From the NCBI GenBank assembly GCA_963724805.1, contig CAVRWA010000014.1, positions 1,426,001 through 1,490,000 of the forward strand: 64,000 nt of DNA. The letters run 5' to 3'. The position numbers were made by a program, and so were the translations under genes. Below are positions 1 to 9,915 of the stretch, piece by piece; position 1 is the first letter of the stretch, and each line of letters starts with the position of its first letter. The notes beneath the pieces are model-generated. The model had not been told where the DNA came from. It worked only from the letters and a program-made list of their open reading frames with translations, and searched no databases. The stretch comes from CAVQZA01 sp963724805. Its GTDB lineage: Bacteria; Actinomycetota; Thermoleophilia; Gaiellales; Gaiellaceae.

Positions 1-630
1 TCGAGCCGTCCATCGCGGATCACGGCGACCCGGTCCGCGGCGTGCTGCACCTCGGCGAGAAGGTGCGAGGAGAGGAAGACGGTGCGGCCCTCCGCGGTGA
101 CCTCGCGCACGAGCTCGTAGAACGTCTGCTGCATGAGCGGGTCGAGTCCGGAGGTCGGCTCGTCGAGCAGGAGCAGGTCGGGTCGGTGCATGAATGCCTG
201 CGCGAGGCCGACCTTCTGCCGGTTCCCCTTCGAGAGCGCCTTGATGGGGCGGGTGAGGTCGAGCTCGAACAGCTCGGCTAGCCGCTGCGCCTCACCGAGC
301 CCGTCGAGCCCTCGCAATGCAGCGAAGTAGGCGAGCAACTCGTGGCCGGTCAGATGCTCGTAGAGGCGAAGGTCGCCGGGAACGTAGCCGAGCCGTCGGC
401 GGATCGCGACGCTTTCCCGGCGTGAGTCGAGGCCGAACAGCTCGATCCGCCCGCTCGTGGGGCGGATCAGGTCGAGCATGAGCCGGATCGTCGTCGTCTT
501 GCCGGCGCCGTTCGGGCCGAGGAAGCCGAACACCTCGCCCGGCCCGACGGTGAACTCGAGCTCGACCACGCCGCGCGTGCCGTCGTACTCCTTCGTCAGC
601 GAGCTGCGCCAGGATGACGGGAGGGGTCAC
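1..630 (-). CDS. ABC exporter ATP-binding protein (partial, C-terminus off the left edge)
   Basis: ATP-binding subunit of an ABC exporter of the DrrA/NatA type; it would sit on the cytoplasmic face and power a membrane partner not seen here. Read right to left it shows Walker A GPNGAGKTT (about 492-517), signature-like LSKGNRQKVGLAQA (about 200-240), Walker B LLLLDEPTSGLD (about 150-178) and the switch histidine in LSSHLLAEV (about 55-80). A GTG at 630 overlaps a TGA that would end the upstream P-type ATPase (GTGA), but the ABC frame reaches that GTG only after a one-base shift near 600; without it there is no good start. The substrate cannot be told. Confidence 0.85.
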
Positions 631-3159
631 CGCACGACCTGCCTGCGAGTCGCTGAGGGTGGCGGCTGTTGAGCGGCCCGGGCCGCGGGGTGGATCGGAC
701 GCGGGCTGGTCTCGACGTTGGTATGCCTTGAGCAGTTCCACGGCCGTGAGCGGGATGAGCGCAAGCACGACCACGACTGCGACCGCGACGGCGCTCAGGG
801 GTTCGGTTGCGAAGGGAGTGTTGGCGGCCGGGAAGAAGACGACTGCGGCGATAAGGGCGGCGGAGGCGAGGACGCTCAGGTTGAGCCAGCGGTTTGACGG
901 CATGCGCCAGGCGGCGGTCGAGTATGAGCGCATTCCGTACACGAGCGCGAGTTCGGAGAGGGCGAGGGTCGCGAAGGCCATCGTCTCGGCGATGTCGCCG
1001 CCGAGCGCTCGACCGATGCTGAACGCCGCGAAGGTCGCGGTCCCCACCAGGATCCCGATCCACAGCAGCGCGTGCCAGGTACGGGTGTTGAAGAGCTCAC
1101 GTCCTGTTCTTGGGGGCGTGGTCATCGTTTCGGGGCTTGCGGGATCGCGGGCGAGCGCGAGGGCGGGCAGTCCGTCGGTGACGAGGTTGACGAGCAGGAC
1201 TTGGATCACGGCGAGTGGGGGTCCGAGCCCGGCGAGGATCGCGATCGTGAAGACGAGCACCTCGCCGAGGTTCGCGGAGAGGAGGAAGGCGACGAACTTG
1301 CGGATGTTGTCGCCGATCCGACGCCCCTCGGCGATCGCGGTGATGATTGTCGCGAAGTCGTCGTCGGTGAGAACGATCGCTGCGGCTTCGCGTGCGGCTT
1401 CGGTGCCGGTGCGGCCCATCGCGACGCCGACGTCGGCGCGGCGGAGTGCGGGTGCGTCGTTGACGCCGTCTCCGGTGACAGCGACGACGGCGCCGTTCTC
1501 CTGTAGCTCCTGGACGAGCGCGAGCTTGTCGGCGGGTGTTGCCCGCGCGAGGATCGCCTCGTCGGGGAGGCCGAGCGCGTGCCCGATCGTGCGTGCCGTT
1601 GCGGGATGGTCGCCGGTGAGCATCCGGATCTCGATGCCGGCGGTGCGCGCGGCGTCCACGGCCGCTGCGGCGGTTGCGCGTAGGGGGTCGTGGAGTGCGA
1701 TCACGCCGAGGAGGTCGAGGTCGCGCTCGATCTCGGCGTCGGACCTGGCGTCCGGCTCGAGTTCGCGCTCGGCGACGGCCAGCACGCGCAAGCCTTCGGC
1801 CGCCCACGCGCTTGCCAGGACGAGGAGATCCTCGGCGTTGCCGGTTGCCAGCTCGGCAAGCGACTCCGGCGCTCCCTTGCTGAAGGCGTGGCGGCCGTCG
1901 CCGTCCTCGTACACGATCGTCATTCGCTTCCGTTCGGGTGAGAACGGCAGCTCGTGCACCCGCTCGCGCGCGCCGAGCAGGTCCTCCTGCGAAATGCCGC
2001 GCTCCATCGCCGCGAGCAACAGGGCCCTGTCCACGGGGTCACCGACGAAGTGGTCTTCGGCCCAGCGGGCATCGGATGCGAGCACCGCGGCTTCGAGGAG
2101 CTCCGACTCGCCGATCCCGTCGGCGGGTCGAAGAGCGGCGACCCGGATTTGGTTCTCCGTCAGTGTTCCGGTCTTGTCGGTGCAGATGACCGTCGTCTCA
2201 CCGAGCGTCTCGATCGCTTCGAGCCGCCGGACGATCGCGCCGCGGCGGGCCATCGCTCGCGCCCCGAGTGCGAGCGCGGCCGTCACGATCGCCGCGAGCC
2301 CCTCCGGAACCGCGGCCACCGCGACCGCGACGCCCGTCAGAAAAGCATCGTCCCAGGTGCCGCCGCGGACGAGGATCAGGCCGGCGAGGACGACCGTGAT
2401 CGCAATCCCGGCCACGACCATCTGACGGGCGAGCCGGCCGAGCCGAAGCGTCAGCGGTGTCGGCGGCGCCTTCGCAGTCGCGGCGAGTGTCTCGATCTCG
2501 CCGATCTGTGTGCGTGGCCCTGTCTCGCAGACCAGAGCTTCGGCGTGGCCCCGGGTCACTCCAGTGCCTGCGAAGATCATCGACGCCCGCTCGGCCAGCG
2601 GCGTATCGACCTCGACCGGCTCGACCTGCTTGGCAACCGGCAGAGACTCGCCCGTGAGGGCCGATTCGTCGACCTCGAGCGCGCTCGCCTCCAACGAGCC
2701 GCGCGTCGGCTGCGACCCGCTCGCCTTCGCCGACGAGCAGGAGGTCGCCGGGGACCACCTCCTGCGCTGGAAGCTCCTGTCGTGACCCGTCGCGGACGAC
2801 GAGCGCGGTCTGCGTGAACGCCTGCGAGAGCGCCAGAATCGCACGGTCGGCGCTCAGCTCTTGCCAGAACCCCAACACAGCGTTCAACACGAGGATCGCG
2901 GCGATCGCGATCCCCTCGCTCGTATCGCCGATCGCCACCGAGATCACGGTCGCGGCGATCAAGCAGCGCCACCAACGGATCGAGAAACTGGTGCAGCTAC
3001 GAGCCGGAGGTACGGCGGTCGCCGGCGGCGCTCCGGCGCGTTCAGGCCGTACCGCTCCAGTCGACGAGCCGCCTCATCAGCCGTCAGTCCGCGCTCGGGG
3101 TCGGTGCCGAGTAGTCGTGCAACCTCGGCGCACGAAGTGGCATAGGCTCGCCCGGTCAC
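627..3159 (-). CDS. P2-type cation-transporting ATPase (Ca2+-ATPase-like), frameshifted
   Basis: Membrane P-type ATPase that would pump a cation, probably calcium, out of the cell. The assembled frames show an N-terminal cation-ATPase domain (ERGLTADEAARRLERYGLN), actuator TGES (SALTGESLPV), PEGL in the fourth membrane segment (AVPEGLAAIVT), phosphorylation motif CTDKTGTLTEN, hinge GDGVNDAPAL and a C-terminal group of membrane helices. PEGL points to P2A/P2B rather than heavy-metal pumps. The GTG start at 3159 overlaps the stop of the universal stress gene (GTGA). The frame breaks near 2965 (probably twice) and near 2690, and the C-terminal frame runs on into the ABC gene, so at least three indels separate it from a normal ~850-residue protein. 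These may be sequencing errors or real decay. Confidence 0.85.
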
Positions 3160-3978
3160 GGCCGGTTCGTGCGAACGACGAGCACCGAGCACTTCGCCTG
3201 ATGGGCGACCCGCTCGGAGACACTGCCGAGCGCCGCAAGCCCATGAAGGCCGCGACTGCCGACCACGACGAGTGTCGGTAGCCAGGGATGCAGTGACGAG
3301 CGCCTCGACCGGATGGGCGTCCACCACCTCCACAAACGGCGTACGCAGATGAACGTGCGCGAGATCGACATCCTTGCCCTGCAGCGCCGTGACCACCCGA
3401 AGAGGTACCTCGAACCGCCGAGCAAGCTGTTGCGCAGCCGCCAGCGCACCATCAGCCGCTGAGGAGCCGTCTATCCCTACGACGATCGAACGCGGGAAAC
3501 CCTCCGGGTCAGTCACCGGCCGCGCAACGAACACAGAACACGGCGCACGGTGAAGCAACTCACCGGCGACACCGCCAACCAAGATCTCTATCGCTCGCCG
3601 ATGACCGTGCGAGCCGACCACGACCACCGACCCATCCACTCGCACGATCTCCCGGAGAAGCGATGCCATCACGTACCCATCGACGGATCGCCTTTCGGCG
3701 CGCTCGCCGATGATCCGTACGGCCTCGTCGAGCGCCACCTCAGATTCCAGTGCGAGTTCGTCGGCGATACGGGCCGCCTCAAAGCCCGCCCTTGCTGCCT
3801 CGGCGAGATGCACGACAGAGACAACCTCGATCGGTGCAGACGGCTCCGCGAGCCGGGCGGCCTGACGACACGCCTCGAAGCTCGCCTCGGAGCCGTCGAC
3901 TCCGACCACGACCCGGCTAAAGACGGACTCGCTCATCGCTGGCACGTTGTTGCCTGCAGAGCTTTCAGCAGAAGTCAT
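3156..3978 (-). CDS. Tandem universal stress protein (two UspA domains), one frameshift
   Basis: Cytoplasmic protein with two UspA folds in tandem. Domain 1 (residues ~19-155) begins VVVGVDGSEAS and ends with the nucleotide-loop type VVVGSHGHRRAIEILVGGVA. Domain 2 restarts at SIVVGIDGSSAADGALAAA and, after a frameshift near 3285, ends with LVVVGSRGLHGLAALGSVSE and CSVLVVRTN. The G-2x-G-9x-G(S/T) loops suggest ATP binding, as in many Usp proteins. ATG 3978 is chosen because GGGAGG lies just upstream; an internal ATG at 3936 lacks such a site. It sits between a small membrane-protein gene and the P-type ATPase, with 4-nt spacing or overlap, so the three probably form one operon. Confidence 0.88.
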
Positions 3979-3981
3979 CGT

Positions 3982-4206
3982 TCAACCTCCCGAGTCCGTT
4001 GTACAAGGTGTGGCTACGACTCGAGCGACCACGTTGCGGGTCAAGCCAGGCGTCGCGCCCACCGGCCGCATGACGCCCCAGGCAAGCACCAGCACGAACG
4101 AAGCAGCCGCCGGCGTCGCCGCCCGCCAGCCGAGATGCGTCGTTGGCAAGATCACAAGCTGACGCGCCTTCCTGACCGGCAGCCGCTGCATCGCTCCACT
4201 GCCCAT
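3982..4206 (-). CDS. Small protein with one predicted membrane segment (74 aa)
   Basis: I do not recognise a family. The reading frame has an excellent ribosome site (AAGGAGG, six bases before ATG 4206) and ends four bases before the universal-stress gene, so it is likely the first gene of the operon with the stress protein and the P2-type ATPase. A hydrophobic stretch around residues 31-48 (ATPAAASFVLVLAWGVM) could be a single membrane span, and the N-terminus is basic. It may be a small regulator of the pump, but that is inference from position only. Confidence 0.5.
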   Translation of the reverse strand: MGSGAMQRLPVRKARQLVILPTTHLGWRAATPAAASFVLVLAWGVMRPVGATPGLTRNVVARVVATPCTTDSGG

Positions 4207-4526
4207 CTCGCGCCTCCTTCACAAAAATGGTCGCAGGACACCGCGAGGCCGGCATCGGGGAGATCACCGATGGCCGACACCCACCCAAGCCACCTCACGT
4301 CTTCAATAGCCCGGAGCGGACCGGTTGGCCGGCTGTTTGGCGCACCCCATTTACTTGGCACACACTTGAAACACCCCGGCAAACCGGCTCCAGCAGCGGG
4401 TTTGCGGTGGGACCTCTTCATAGGGTCCGGCGGAGGGAGAAACTTGACCGGAGCCCTCGACGTTCCCCGCGGCGCAGGCGGAGGAATCGAACCCGCGCAA
4501 GATTTCAATCGCAACTTCGGTTGGTG
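4207..4526. other. Intergenic stretch with a tRNA/tmRNA T-arm-like fragment
   Basis: No convincing gene here. On the minus strand around 4472-4498 there is CTTGCGCGGGTTCGATTCC, which has the look of a T-arm plus acceptor 3' side from a tmRNA or tRNA gene, but the stem 3' of the loop does not pair well and no matching 5' half is visible. A related fragment with an intact T-stem occurs at 34331-34363. Probably a remnant. Confidence 0.35.
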
Positions 4527-5427
4527 CTACATACGGCGTGCCGAGGCGAGCAGGGTGAGGCCGGGAAACTCCAGCCCGGTCGGCGTCTTGTAGGCGCTGG
4601 TCGCGTCCCGTAGGCGGGCTTGAAGTGCCTGGGCGGCAGGTTCGGGCAGCGAGGCGAGCATCTTCGCGAGCGGGCCGGCGAGTGCGGAGGTTCTCGTCCA
4701 CCACTCCTCGAACGAGCTAGCTCGCAGCGGCGTCGGGAGCTCGCTGATCGCGACGTCTGATAGCCCGGCGTCGACGAGCAGGCGGGCCAGCCTGTCGGGA
4801 TCGTCGAGCGAGAAGGGGCCTGGAACGCCGGGCGGAGGTACTGGCTTGCCGGTCTGTGCGCTCACCGCGTCGAAGACGATTCCAAGCCAGGGGTTTTGCT
4901 CGCGTGGGCCCCAGACAGCGAGCGCGACCCGCCCGCCGGGCCGCAGGACTCGCCGGATCTCGCGTGTCGCACGGGCCGGGTCGGGCACGAGCATGAGTCC
5001 TTCGCGGCAGAGCACGACGTCATAGGAGCCGTCGGGCTGCTCGATCCGCTCGAGATCGAACTCGCGGGTGCTCACGTTGGTGAGCCCGAGGGCGGCGGCG
5101 CGCGCCGCCGCGATCGACGTCATCTCGGCGGCCACGTCGGACAGGACCACCTCGCCACCCGGGGCGATCCGCTGCGCCGCCGCCAGCCCCACGCTCCCCG
5201 GCCCGCACGCCAACTCGAGCACACGCTCGTCCGGTTGGGGCATCGTCAGCTCGAGCATCGTCTCCGTCACCCCCGCGCCGCGTTCATCGACGTACGCCGC
5301 GTGATCGGCCCACGAACCGGCGACAGCGGCCCACATGCCATGCAGGCGCGCGCGGAGGTCATCGAGATCCCCACCCTCCGTGCCTGCTCCACCATCCGGC
5401 CGGTTCTACGATGCTCTTCGCTTCCAC
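4527..5427 (-). CDS. Class I SAM-dependent methyltransferase
   Basis: Rossmann-fold methyltransferase of the Methyltransf_11/UbiE-like group. It shows motif I VLELACGPGSVGLAAA, an acidic end of strand 2 (VVLSDVAAEM), motif II-like YDVVLCREGLMLVPDP and the post-motif LRPGGRVALAVWG; the C-terminal half shapes substrate choice and is not diagnostic. The uninterrupted frame starts at ATG 5336, but GTG 5427 has a strong GAGGAGGG site just upstream, and a one-base shift near 5400 would join it to the main frame as a normal N-terminus. It is divergent from a TetR-family regulator 62 bases away, which probably controls it. Substrate unknown. Confidence 0.85.
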
Positions 5428-5488
5428 GACGCCCTCCTCTTAATTGACTGCATGTATAGAGTAATGAAGTTACTGGTAAGATACCGAA
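5428..5488. promoter_or_regulatory. Divergent promoter/operator region between methyltransferase and TetR gene
   Basis: Short AT-richer stretch between divergent genes. It contains GTAATGAAGTTAC (5461-5473), an inverted repeat with 4-bp arms, next to a TATAGA-like box (5456-5461). A self-regulating TetR protein would be expected to bind here; this is inference from arrangement. Confidence 0.45.
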
Positions 5489-6167
5489 ATGGCTGAGGGT
5501 GTCAAGAGCAGGCGCCGTTACGACTCTCCGCGCCGGCGCGCGCAGGCGGCCGCGACGCGTAGCGAGATCCTCGAGGCAGCGCAGCGGCTGTTCGAGCGCC
5601 AGGGCTACGCGGCGACCACGATGGCTGCGATCGCGACCGAGGCCGGAGTTGCGCTCAAGACCGTGTACGTGGCCTTCGAGACCAAGAGCGGCCTCTTACG
5701 CGCGCTCTGGCACCTGCTCCTTCGCGGCGACCAAGACGACGCTCCCGTCGGCGAGAGGTCCTGGTACCAGGAGGTCATTGAGGAGCCTGACCCTGAGCGC
5801 CAGCTGCGCCTGAACGCGCGAAACTCGCGCATGGTCAAGCAGCGTGCCGGCGCACTCATGGAAGTGATCCGCAACGCGGCCGCCGCAGACCCCGACATCG
5901 AGGCGCTCTGGAACCGCATCCAGGCCGACTTCTACGCCATCCAGCGCCCGATCATCGAGGCCCTGCACACCAAAACGCGCACTCCGGCCCGGCCTCGACA
6001 CCACCCGCGCAGCCGACATCCTCTGGACACTCAACCACCCGAACCTATGGCAACTGCTGGTCGGCGAGCGAGGCTGGACGCCCGAAGAGTGGGAACAGTG
6101 GTTCGCGGACACGACCTGCGCGCAGCTCCTGAGACCCCGCACGCGCCCGAAGCGCCGCGAGGAGTAA
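5489..6167 (+). CDS. TetR/AcrR-family transcriptional regulator, one frameshift
   Basis: DNA-binding repressor. The N-terminal helix-turn-helix is clear at residues ~21-67: RSEILEAAQRLFERQGYAAT, then TMAAIATEAGVALKTVYVAF. The ligand-binding half is helical. The first frame runs past the natural end; a shift near 5975 gives the expected tail TRAADILWTLNHPNLWQLLV, GERGWTPEEWEQWFADT, ending at TAA 6165-6167, a normal size of ~225 residues. It is divergent from the methyltransferase at 4527-5427 and convergent with the phosphoesterase at 6181. The likely target is the shared intergenic region. Confidence 0.85.
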
Positions 6168-6180
6168 CTTCGGCGTTAGG

Positions 6181-7434
6181 TCAACTTCCTGTGGTGAGGT
6201 CGAGGCTGAGGCTGTCGTGGGTCTTGGTGTTTGTGCGGTCACGGAAGGCGATACGGAGTGTTGGTTTCTTGGTCATGTCGATGGTGACGGTGAGGTAGCC
6301 GAACTCGACGATGGGGTTCTTGACGAGGGTGTACTCGCCGTTTGTGATCGGTGCTTGGGGGAGGCCGGCTGTTGGTTTGGTTGCGGCGAAGCCGCCGCTT
6401 CCGGCGACGACGTAGGGGATCTGGCGTCCGTCCGGTGTCGTGCGCGTGAAGCGTTGGTAGAGGTGGGCGTGTCCTGAGAGCACGGCGTCTGGCCAGAAGC
6501 CGGCTGCCTTGGAGGCGGTGTCGATGTCGTTGGCGAGGCCGGTCGTGCCGCCGTGTTTGCCGTCGACGGATGCCGGTGGGTGGTGACAAGCGATGATCAC
6601 CGCGCGCTCGAGCGCTTTTCGTGCTGGTGCGAGCCGTTGCAGTTCGGCTTTGAGGAACTCGAACTGCTGGTCGCCGACCCGTGGGTACTTGCCGCCCTGG
6701 CTCGAGATGACGCCGGGGCCTTCGAGGACGTTGGTGTAGAGGCCGATGATCGAGACGAAGGGCGCGTCGAGGGTGAAGTAGACGCCGGGCTGGGTCATCG
6801 TCGAGCGCACCAGCCCGCCCGAGTCAGGGGATGGGCCGGGACTCGTGGCGCAGAAGTTGCGAAGGAACGCCGCAAGGGTCGGCACCTGCGGAACGTTTGG
6901 ATCCTTTCCGAACACGGCGCCGTCGTGGTTTCCCGGAATCGCGAAGATCGGCCGGTCGTAGAAGCGGAACGGCTCGTAGAACTGGTCGTAGTAGTACTGG
7001 CCCTCACCGAAGTTGTAGACGACATCGCCGAGATGGAAGAAGAAGGCAGGTGTGGTGGGGCCGGCGTGGGCGACGTCGCGGCTCATCGCATCGGCAACGC
7101 TGGCCTCGTTCGCGATCGCCTGAGCCGCACTCTGGAAACTGTTCACCTTCGCAGCACCAGTGTCACCGACGGCATGGAAGACGATCTTTTTCGCCTTCTC
7201 GATCGACGCGATCAGAGGACTGGGTAGGACGTCCGCCAGATCGACCCGCGGCTCGGGCACGGCCGGCGGAGGAATCGGCTGCACCTCCGCCTTGTGGAGC
7301 TTGTAGTAGGGGCTCTTGTAGTACTGCTCTGAGGTGTTGTCGACCTGAAACGAACCCTCGTCCGGTGTCGGTCGCGGATCGGCGAACAACCGCTGGTCAA
7401 CTCCTCGCAGCCTCGAAACGAATTCCGTCTGCAT
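6181..7434 (-). CDS. Calcineurin-like metallophosphoesterase
   Basis: A 417-residue protein with the metallophosphoesterase signature in order: GDTG (~residue 90, where the family usually has D-x-H), GDVVYNFGEG (~137), GNHDGAVFG (~169), CHHPPASVDG (~286) and the two-histidine SGHAHLYQR (~317). These ligands would hold a two-metal centre. Purple-acid-phosphatase-like and nucleotide phosphodiesterase members look similar, so the substrate is open. No clear signal peptide is seen at this start. Tail-to-tail with the TetR gene; upstream is a 129-bp gap before the next gene. Confidence 0.85.
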   Translation of the reverse strand: MQTEFVSRLRGVDQRLFADPRPTPDEGSFQVDNTSEQYYKSPYYKLHKAEVQPIPPPAVPEPRVDLADVLPSPLIASIEKAKKIVFHAVGDTGAAKVNSFQSAAQAIANEASVADAMSRDVAHAGPTTPAFFFHLGDVVYNFGEGQYYYDQFYEPFRFYDRPIFAIPGNHDGAVFGKDPNVPQVPTLAAFLRNFCATSPGPSPDSGGLVRSTMTQPGVYFTLDAPFVSIIGLYTNVLEGPGVISSQGGKYPRVGDQQFEFLKAELQRLAPARKALERAVIIACHHPPASVDGKHGGTTGLANDIDTASKAAGFWPDAVLSGHAHLYQRFTRTTPDGRQIPYVVAGSGGFAATKPTAGLPQAPITNGEYTLVKNPIVEFGYLTVTIDMTKKPTLRIAFRDRTNTKTHDSLSLDLTTGS

Positions 7435-7563
7435 CTCAACCTCCCAGCTTGTGTCCGGTCAATTCGAACCTGAACTCGTCTGCACGACCTGTCAACAACT
7501 CGGGCCGCTCTCGCCTCGTAGGCACGTCTCAACCTTCCGTGGGCCGGTAGCGAGGGCGTGTGT

Positions 7564-9006
7564 CTATCCCTTTGCGCGAAGGCGCGCAAGGAGCGCGTCG
7601 ACTGGGTGCCAGAACACGGCGCGGGCGATAGCGGTCGATTGCTGCGCAGAGTCGTGGGTCGCGGTGAACCCGGGGCGCGACCGGACGATCACGTATCGCT
7701 TGGCGTTGGCGGGGTGGCCGCCGAGCCAGTGCCAGAAGGCGTCCGCGCCTCCGCGTCCGGCGACGGTGTCGGCGTCGCCCACCAACACCTCGGCGAAGAC
7801 CTTGGGCCCGAGCGGCACAGCGGGCAGGCCTCCGATCGGCAGGGCGGGAAAGATGCTCACGATCGCCGAGGGCGTCGGTACTCCCCATTGCCGCGCCTCC
7901 GCCCCGTAGTCGAAGATCGCGGCTGCGCCGAACGACTTGCCGACGGCGACGACGGGGAGGCCGGTCGGACCCAGGCGACGGAACGCCGCCGCGACGCCGC
8001 GGTGGAAGGCCGCGAGCGCGGTCGTCGGTGAGTCGCCGGCGCCGGCCTCGTATCTCGGATAGATCACGAGACTTCCACCTTCGCGGAGGTGGTCGAGCCA
8101 GGGAGCCCAGTCGGAGGGAACAGGTGTGCTCCATCCGTGTCCGAAGACAATGACGTCCCGGGGTCGCCCGCGCGGTTGCATGATCCAGACCTGGTCGGCT
8201 CCGGTGCCGATCGATACGGCGGGAGGCAGCGTCCGCGGCGCGTGGGTGGTCCGCGCCGTGGCGGTCGCGCTGACGAGCCGGTCGAGCGGCGACCAGAACG
8301 ACATCCGCGCGATGGGTGTCGTCTGCTTGGGCGCGGCATGGTCTGCGACGAAGCCGGCGTGGGAGCGCACGACCTCGTAGCGTCGGAGAGGAGACGGGCC
8401 GCCGAGCCAGCGCCAGAATGCGTCGGCGCCGCCATGCCCCGCCTCCGTGTCCGCGTCACCGACCTGGACGAGGACGCGTGTCCTTCTCGGAAGTCTCGGC
8501 AGCGGTACACCCGCGATCGGTCCGGCGGGGAAGATGGCATCGACTGCCACGGGCTCCGGGAGCTGCCATGCCCTCGCGTTTGCCGCATAGGTGAACGCGA
8601 GACTCGCGCCGTACGAGTAGCCCGCGGCGATCACGGGAACGCCGCCCGCCCGCGAAAGACGCTCGAACGCGCTACGGATCCCTGCTTCGAAGTCGACCGC
8701 ACGAGGCGCGCCCTGCGCATCGCCGCCCAGCTGGTACCGGGGAAAGACGACCGTGTCGCCTCGACGAGCCAGGTGGTCGAGCCAGGGCAGGAACTGTCCG
8801 ACCCAGGGGTACGAAGGCGACGGCGGAGCGACCTTCCAGCCGTGGCCGAAGACGACGATCGCGCGCGTTCGCCCGACCGCCCGCACGAGCCAGACTGCGG
8901 CAGAGCCCTTCCCGTACGGCCCCTCCACTCGTGGCGAGACGGCTCGGGCCGGCGTGGCCGCGAGAAGCGACGCTGCAACCGCGAGCATTCCCGCGAGCGC
9001 TCTCAC
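7564..9006 (-). CDS. Secreted protein with two tandem alpha/beta-hydrolase-like halves
   Basis: About 480 residues starting at GTG 9006, which overlaps the stop of the UbiA gene (GTGA). An N-terminal signal peptide (AGMLAVAASLLAATPARA) suggests export. The two halves resemble each other segment by segment: VVFGHGW / IVFGHGW, PWLDHLARRGDTVVFPRY / PWLDHLREGGSLVIYPRY, VPVIAAGYSYGAS / LPVVAVGKSFGAA, GDADTEAGHGGADAFWRWLG / GDADTVAGRGGADAFWHWLG. The GYSYG and GKSFG elbows have the nucleophile serine of lipases and esterases. This is an internal duplication of a ~230-residue hydrolase unit. The catalytic role is untested, but coupling with the prenyltransferase may mean a cell-envelope role. Confidence 0.75.
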   Translation of the reverse strand: MRALAGMLAVAASLLAATPARAVSPRVEGPYGKGSAAVWLVRAVGRTRAIVVFGHGWKVAPPSPSYPWVGQFLPWLDHLARRGDTVVFPRYQLGGDAQGAPRAVDFEAGIRSAFERLSRAGGVPVIAAGYSYGASLAFTYAANARAWQLPEPVAVDAIFPAGPIAGVPLPRLPRRTRVLVQVGDADTEAGHGGADAFWRWLGGPSPLRRYEVVRSHAGFVADHAAPKQTTPIARMSFWSPLDRLVSATATARTTHAPRTLPPAVSIGTGADQVWIMQPRGRPRDVIVFGHGWSTPVPSDWAPWLDHLREGGSLVIYPRYEAGAGDSPTTALAAFHRGVAAAFRRLGPTGLPVVAVGKSFGAAAIFDYGAEARQWGVPTPSAIVSIFPALPIGGLPAVPLGPKVFAEVLVGDADTVAGRGGADAFWHWLGGHPANAKRYVIVRSRPGFTATHDSAQQSTAIARAVFWHPVDALLARLRAKG

Positions 9007-9870
9007 GTCGTGAGGAGGATAACCGCGGCCGTCACGACCCAGCCCGCGACGCATGCACGAACGACGGGGTCGGTCAGCAGGATCTCCTCGGGCGCTTCCC
9101 CGAGGTTGCGGCGTCGTGAGAGCAGTAGATAGCGACCGAGGCCGACGGCGACAAACGGCACGGTCGCGGCCATCGCAGTGGTCGGGCCGAGGACGGCGTA
9201 GGCGATGTAGGCGGCGAGGGTCGCCGTCGCGGCGAGCGCGACCAGGCTCTCGATGCCGATGAGCGAATAGCTCTCTGAGCACAGCGCGCCCGGACGTCGC
9301 GCCGCCGGCGACGAGGGTGAGCTCGGCGCGTCGCTTGGCGAGGCCGAGAAACAGGGCGAGCAGCGCGGTGCACGCGAGCAGCCAGGTTGAGATCGAGACG
9401 TCGACGGCCTCTGCCCCGGCGATCGCCCGGAGAACGAAGAGCGCCGCGATGGCGGCAACGTCGAAGAGCACGATCCGTTTGATCCGGAGGGAGTACGCGA
9501 GCTGCAGGGTCAGGAAGGCGAGGATGGCAAGGAGCGCGCCCGGGCCGAGCGCGGCGGCGATGCTCGTTCCGCCGACGGCGAGTCCGGCCGCGAGACTGAG
9601 GGCGAGGCGGGGCGAGAGTTCGCCGCTCGCGACGGGGCGTGCGCGCTTTGTCGGATGCAGTGCGTCGTGTTCGGCGTCGCGGACATCGTTCACGAGGTAG
9701 GCGGCGCTCGAGGCGGCGCAGAATGCGACAAACGCCGCGACTGCGTCGAGCCAGGCCTGAGGCTCGTCGAATCGACGCGCGAACATCAGAGCTGCGAACA
9801 CGAGGACGTTCTTCGTCCACTGGCGCGGCCGGATGGCCGAGGTCAGGATCGACGCCGAGCGCCGGGGCAC
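9003..9870 (-). CDS. UbiA-family prenyltransferase (decaprenyl-phosphate phosphoribosyltransferase-like), one frameshift
   Basis: Polytopic membrane transferase. The first aspartate motif region NDVRDAEHDALHPTKRARP (residues ~62-80) is typical of the DPPR-synthase branch, which transfers phosphoribose to decaprenyl phosphate for arabinan precursor synthesis in mycobacteria; other UbiA roles are possible. A start RPRQWTKN near residue 14 is also characteristic. A single extra base near 9268 breaks the frame; past it the sequence continues YSLIGIESLVALAATATLAA and ends ILLTT at 9003. GTG 9870 is the start used. It is coupled by overlap to the secreted tandem hydrolase. Confidence 0.82.
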
Positions 9871-9915
9871 GGCGTGCGCTCGGGCAGCGAGGAACCGCCG
9901 GTGTGGCCGCCGCGC

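Noticed and set aside
614..2425. Long plus-strand open frame of ~600 codons opposite the P2-type ATPase
   Set aside because: Its composition is Arg/Ser/Ala-rich without any family motif, and it lies antisense to a clear ATPase; high GC makes such shadow frames common.
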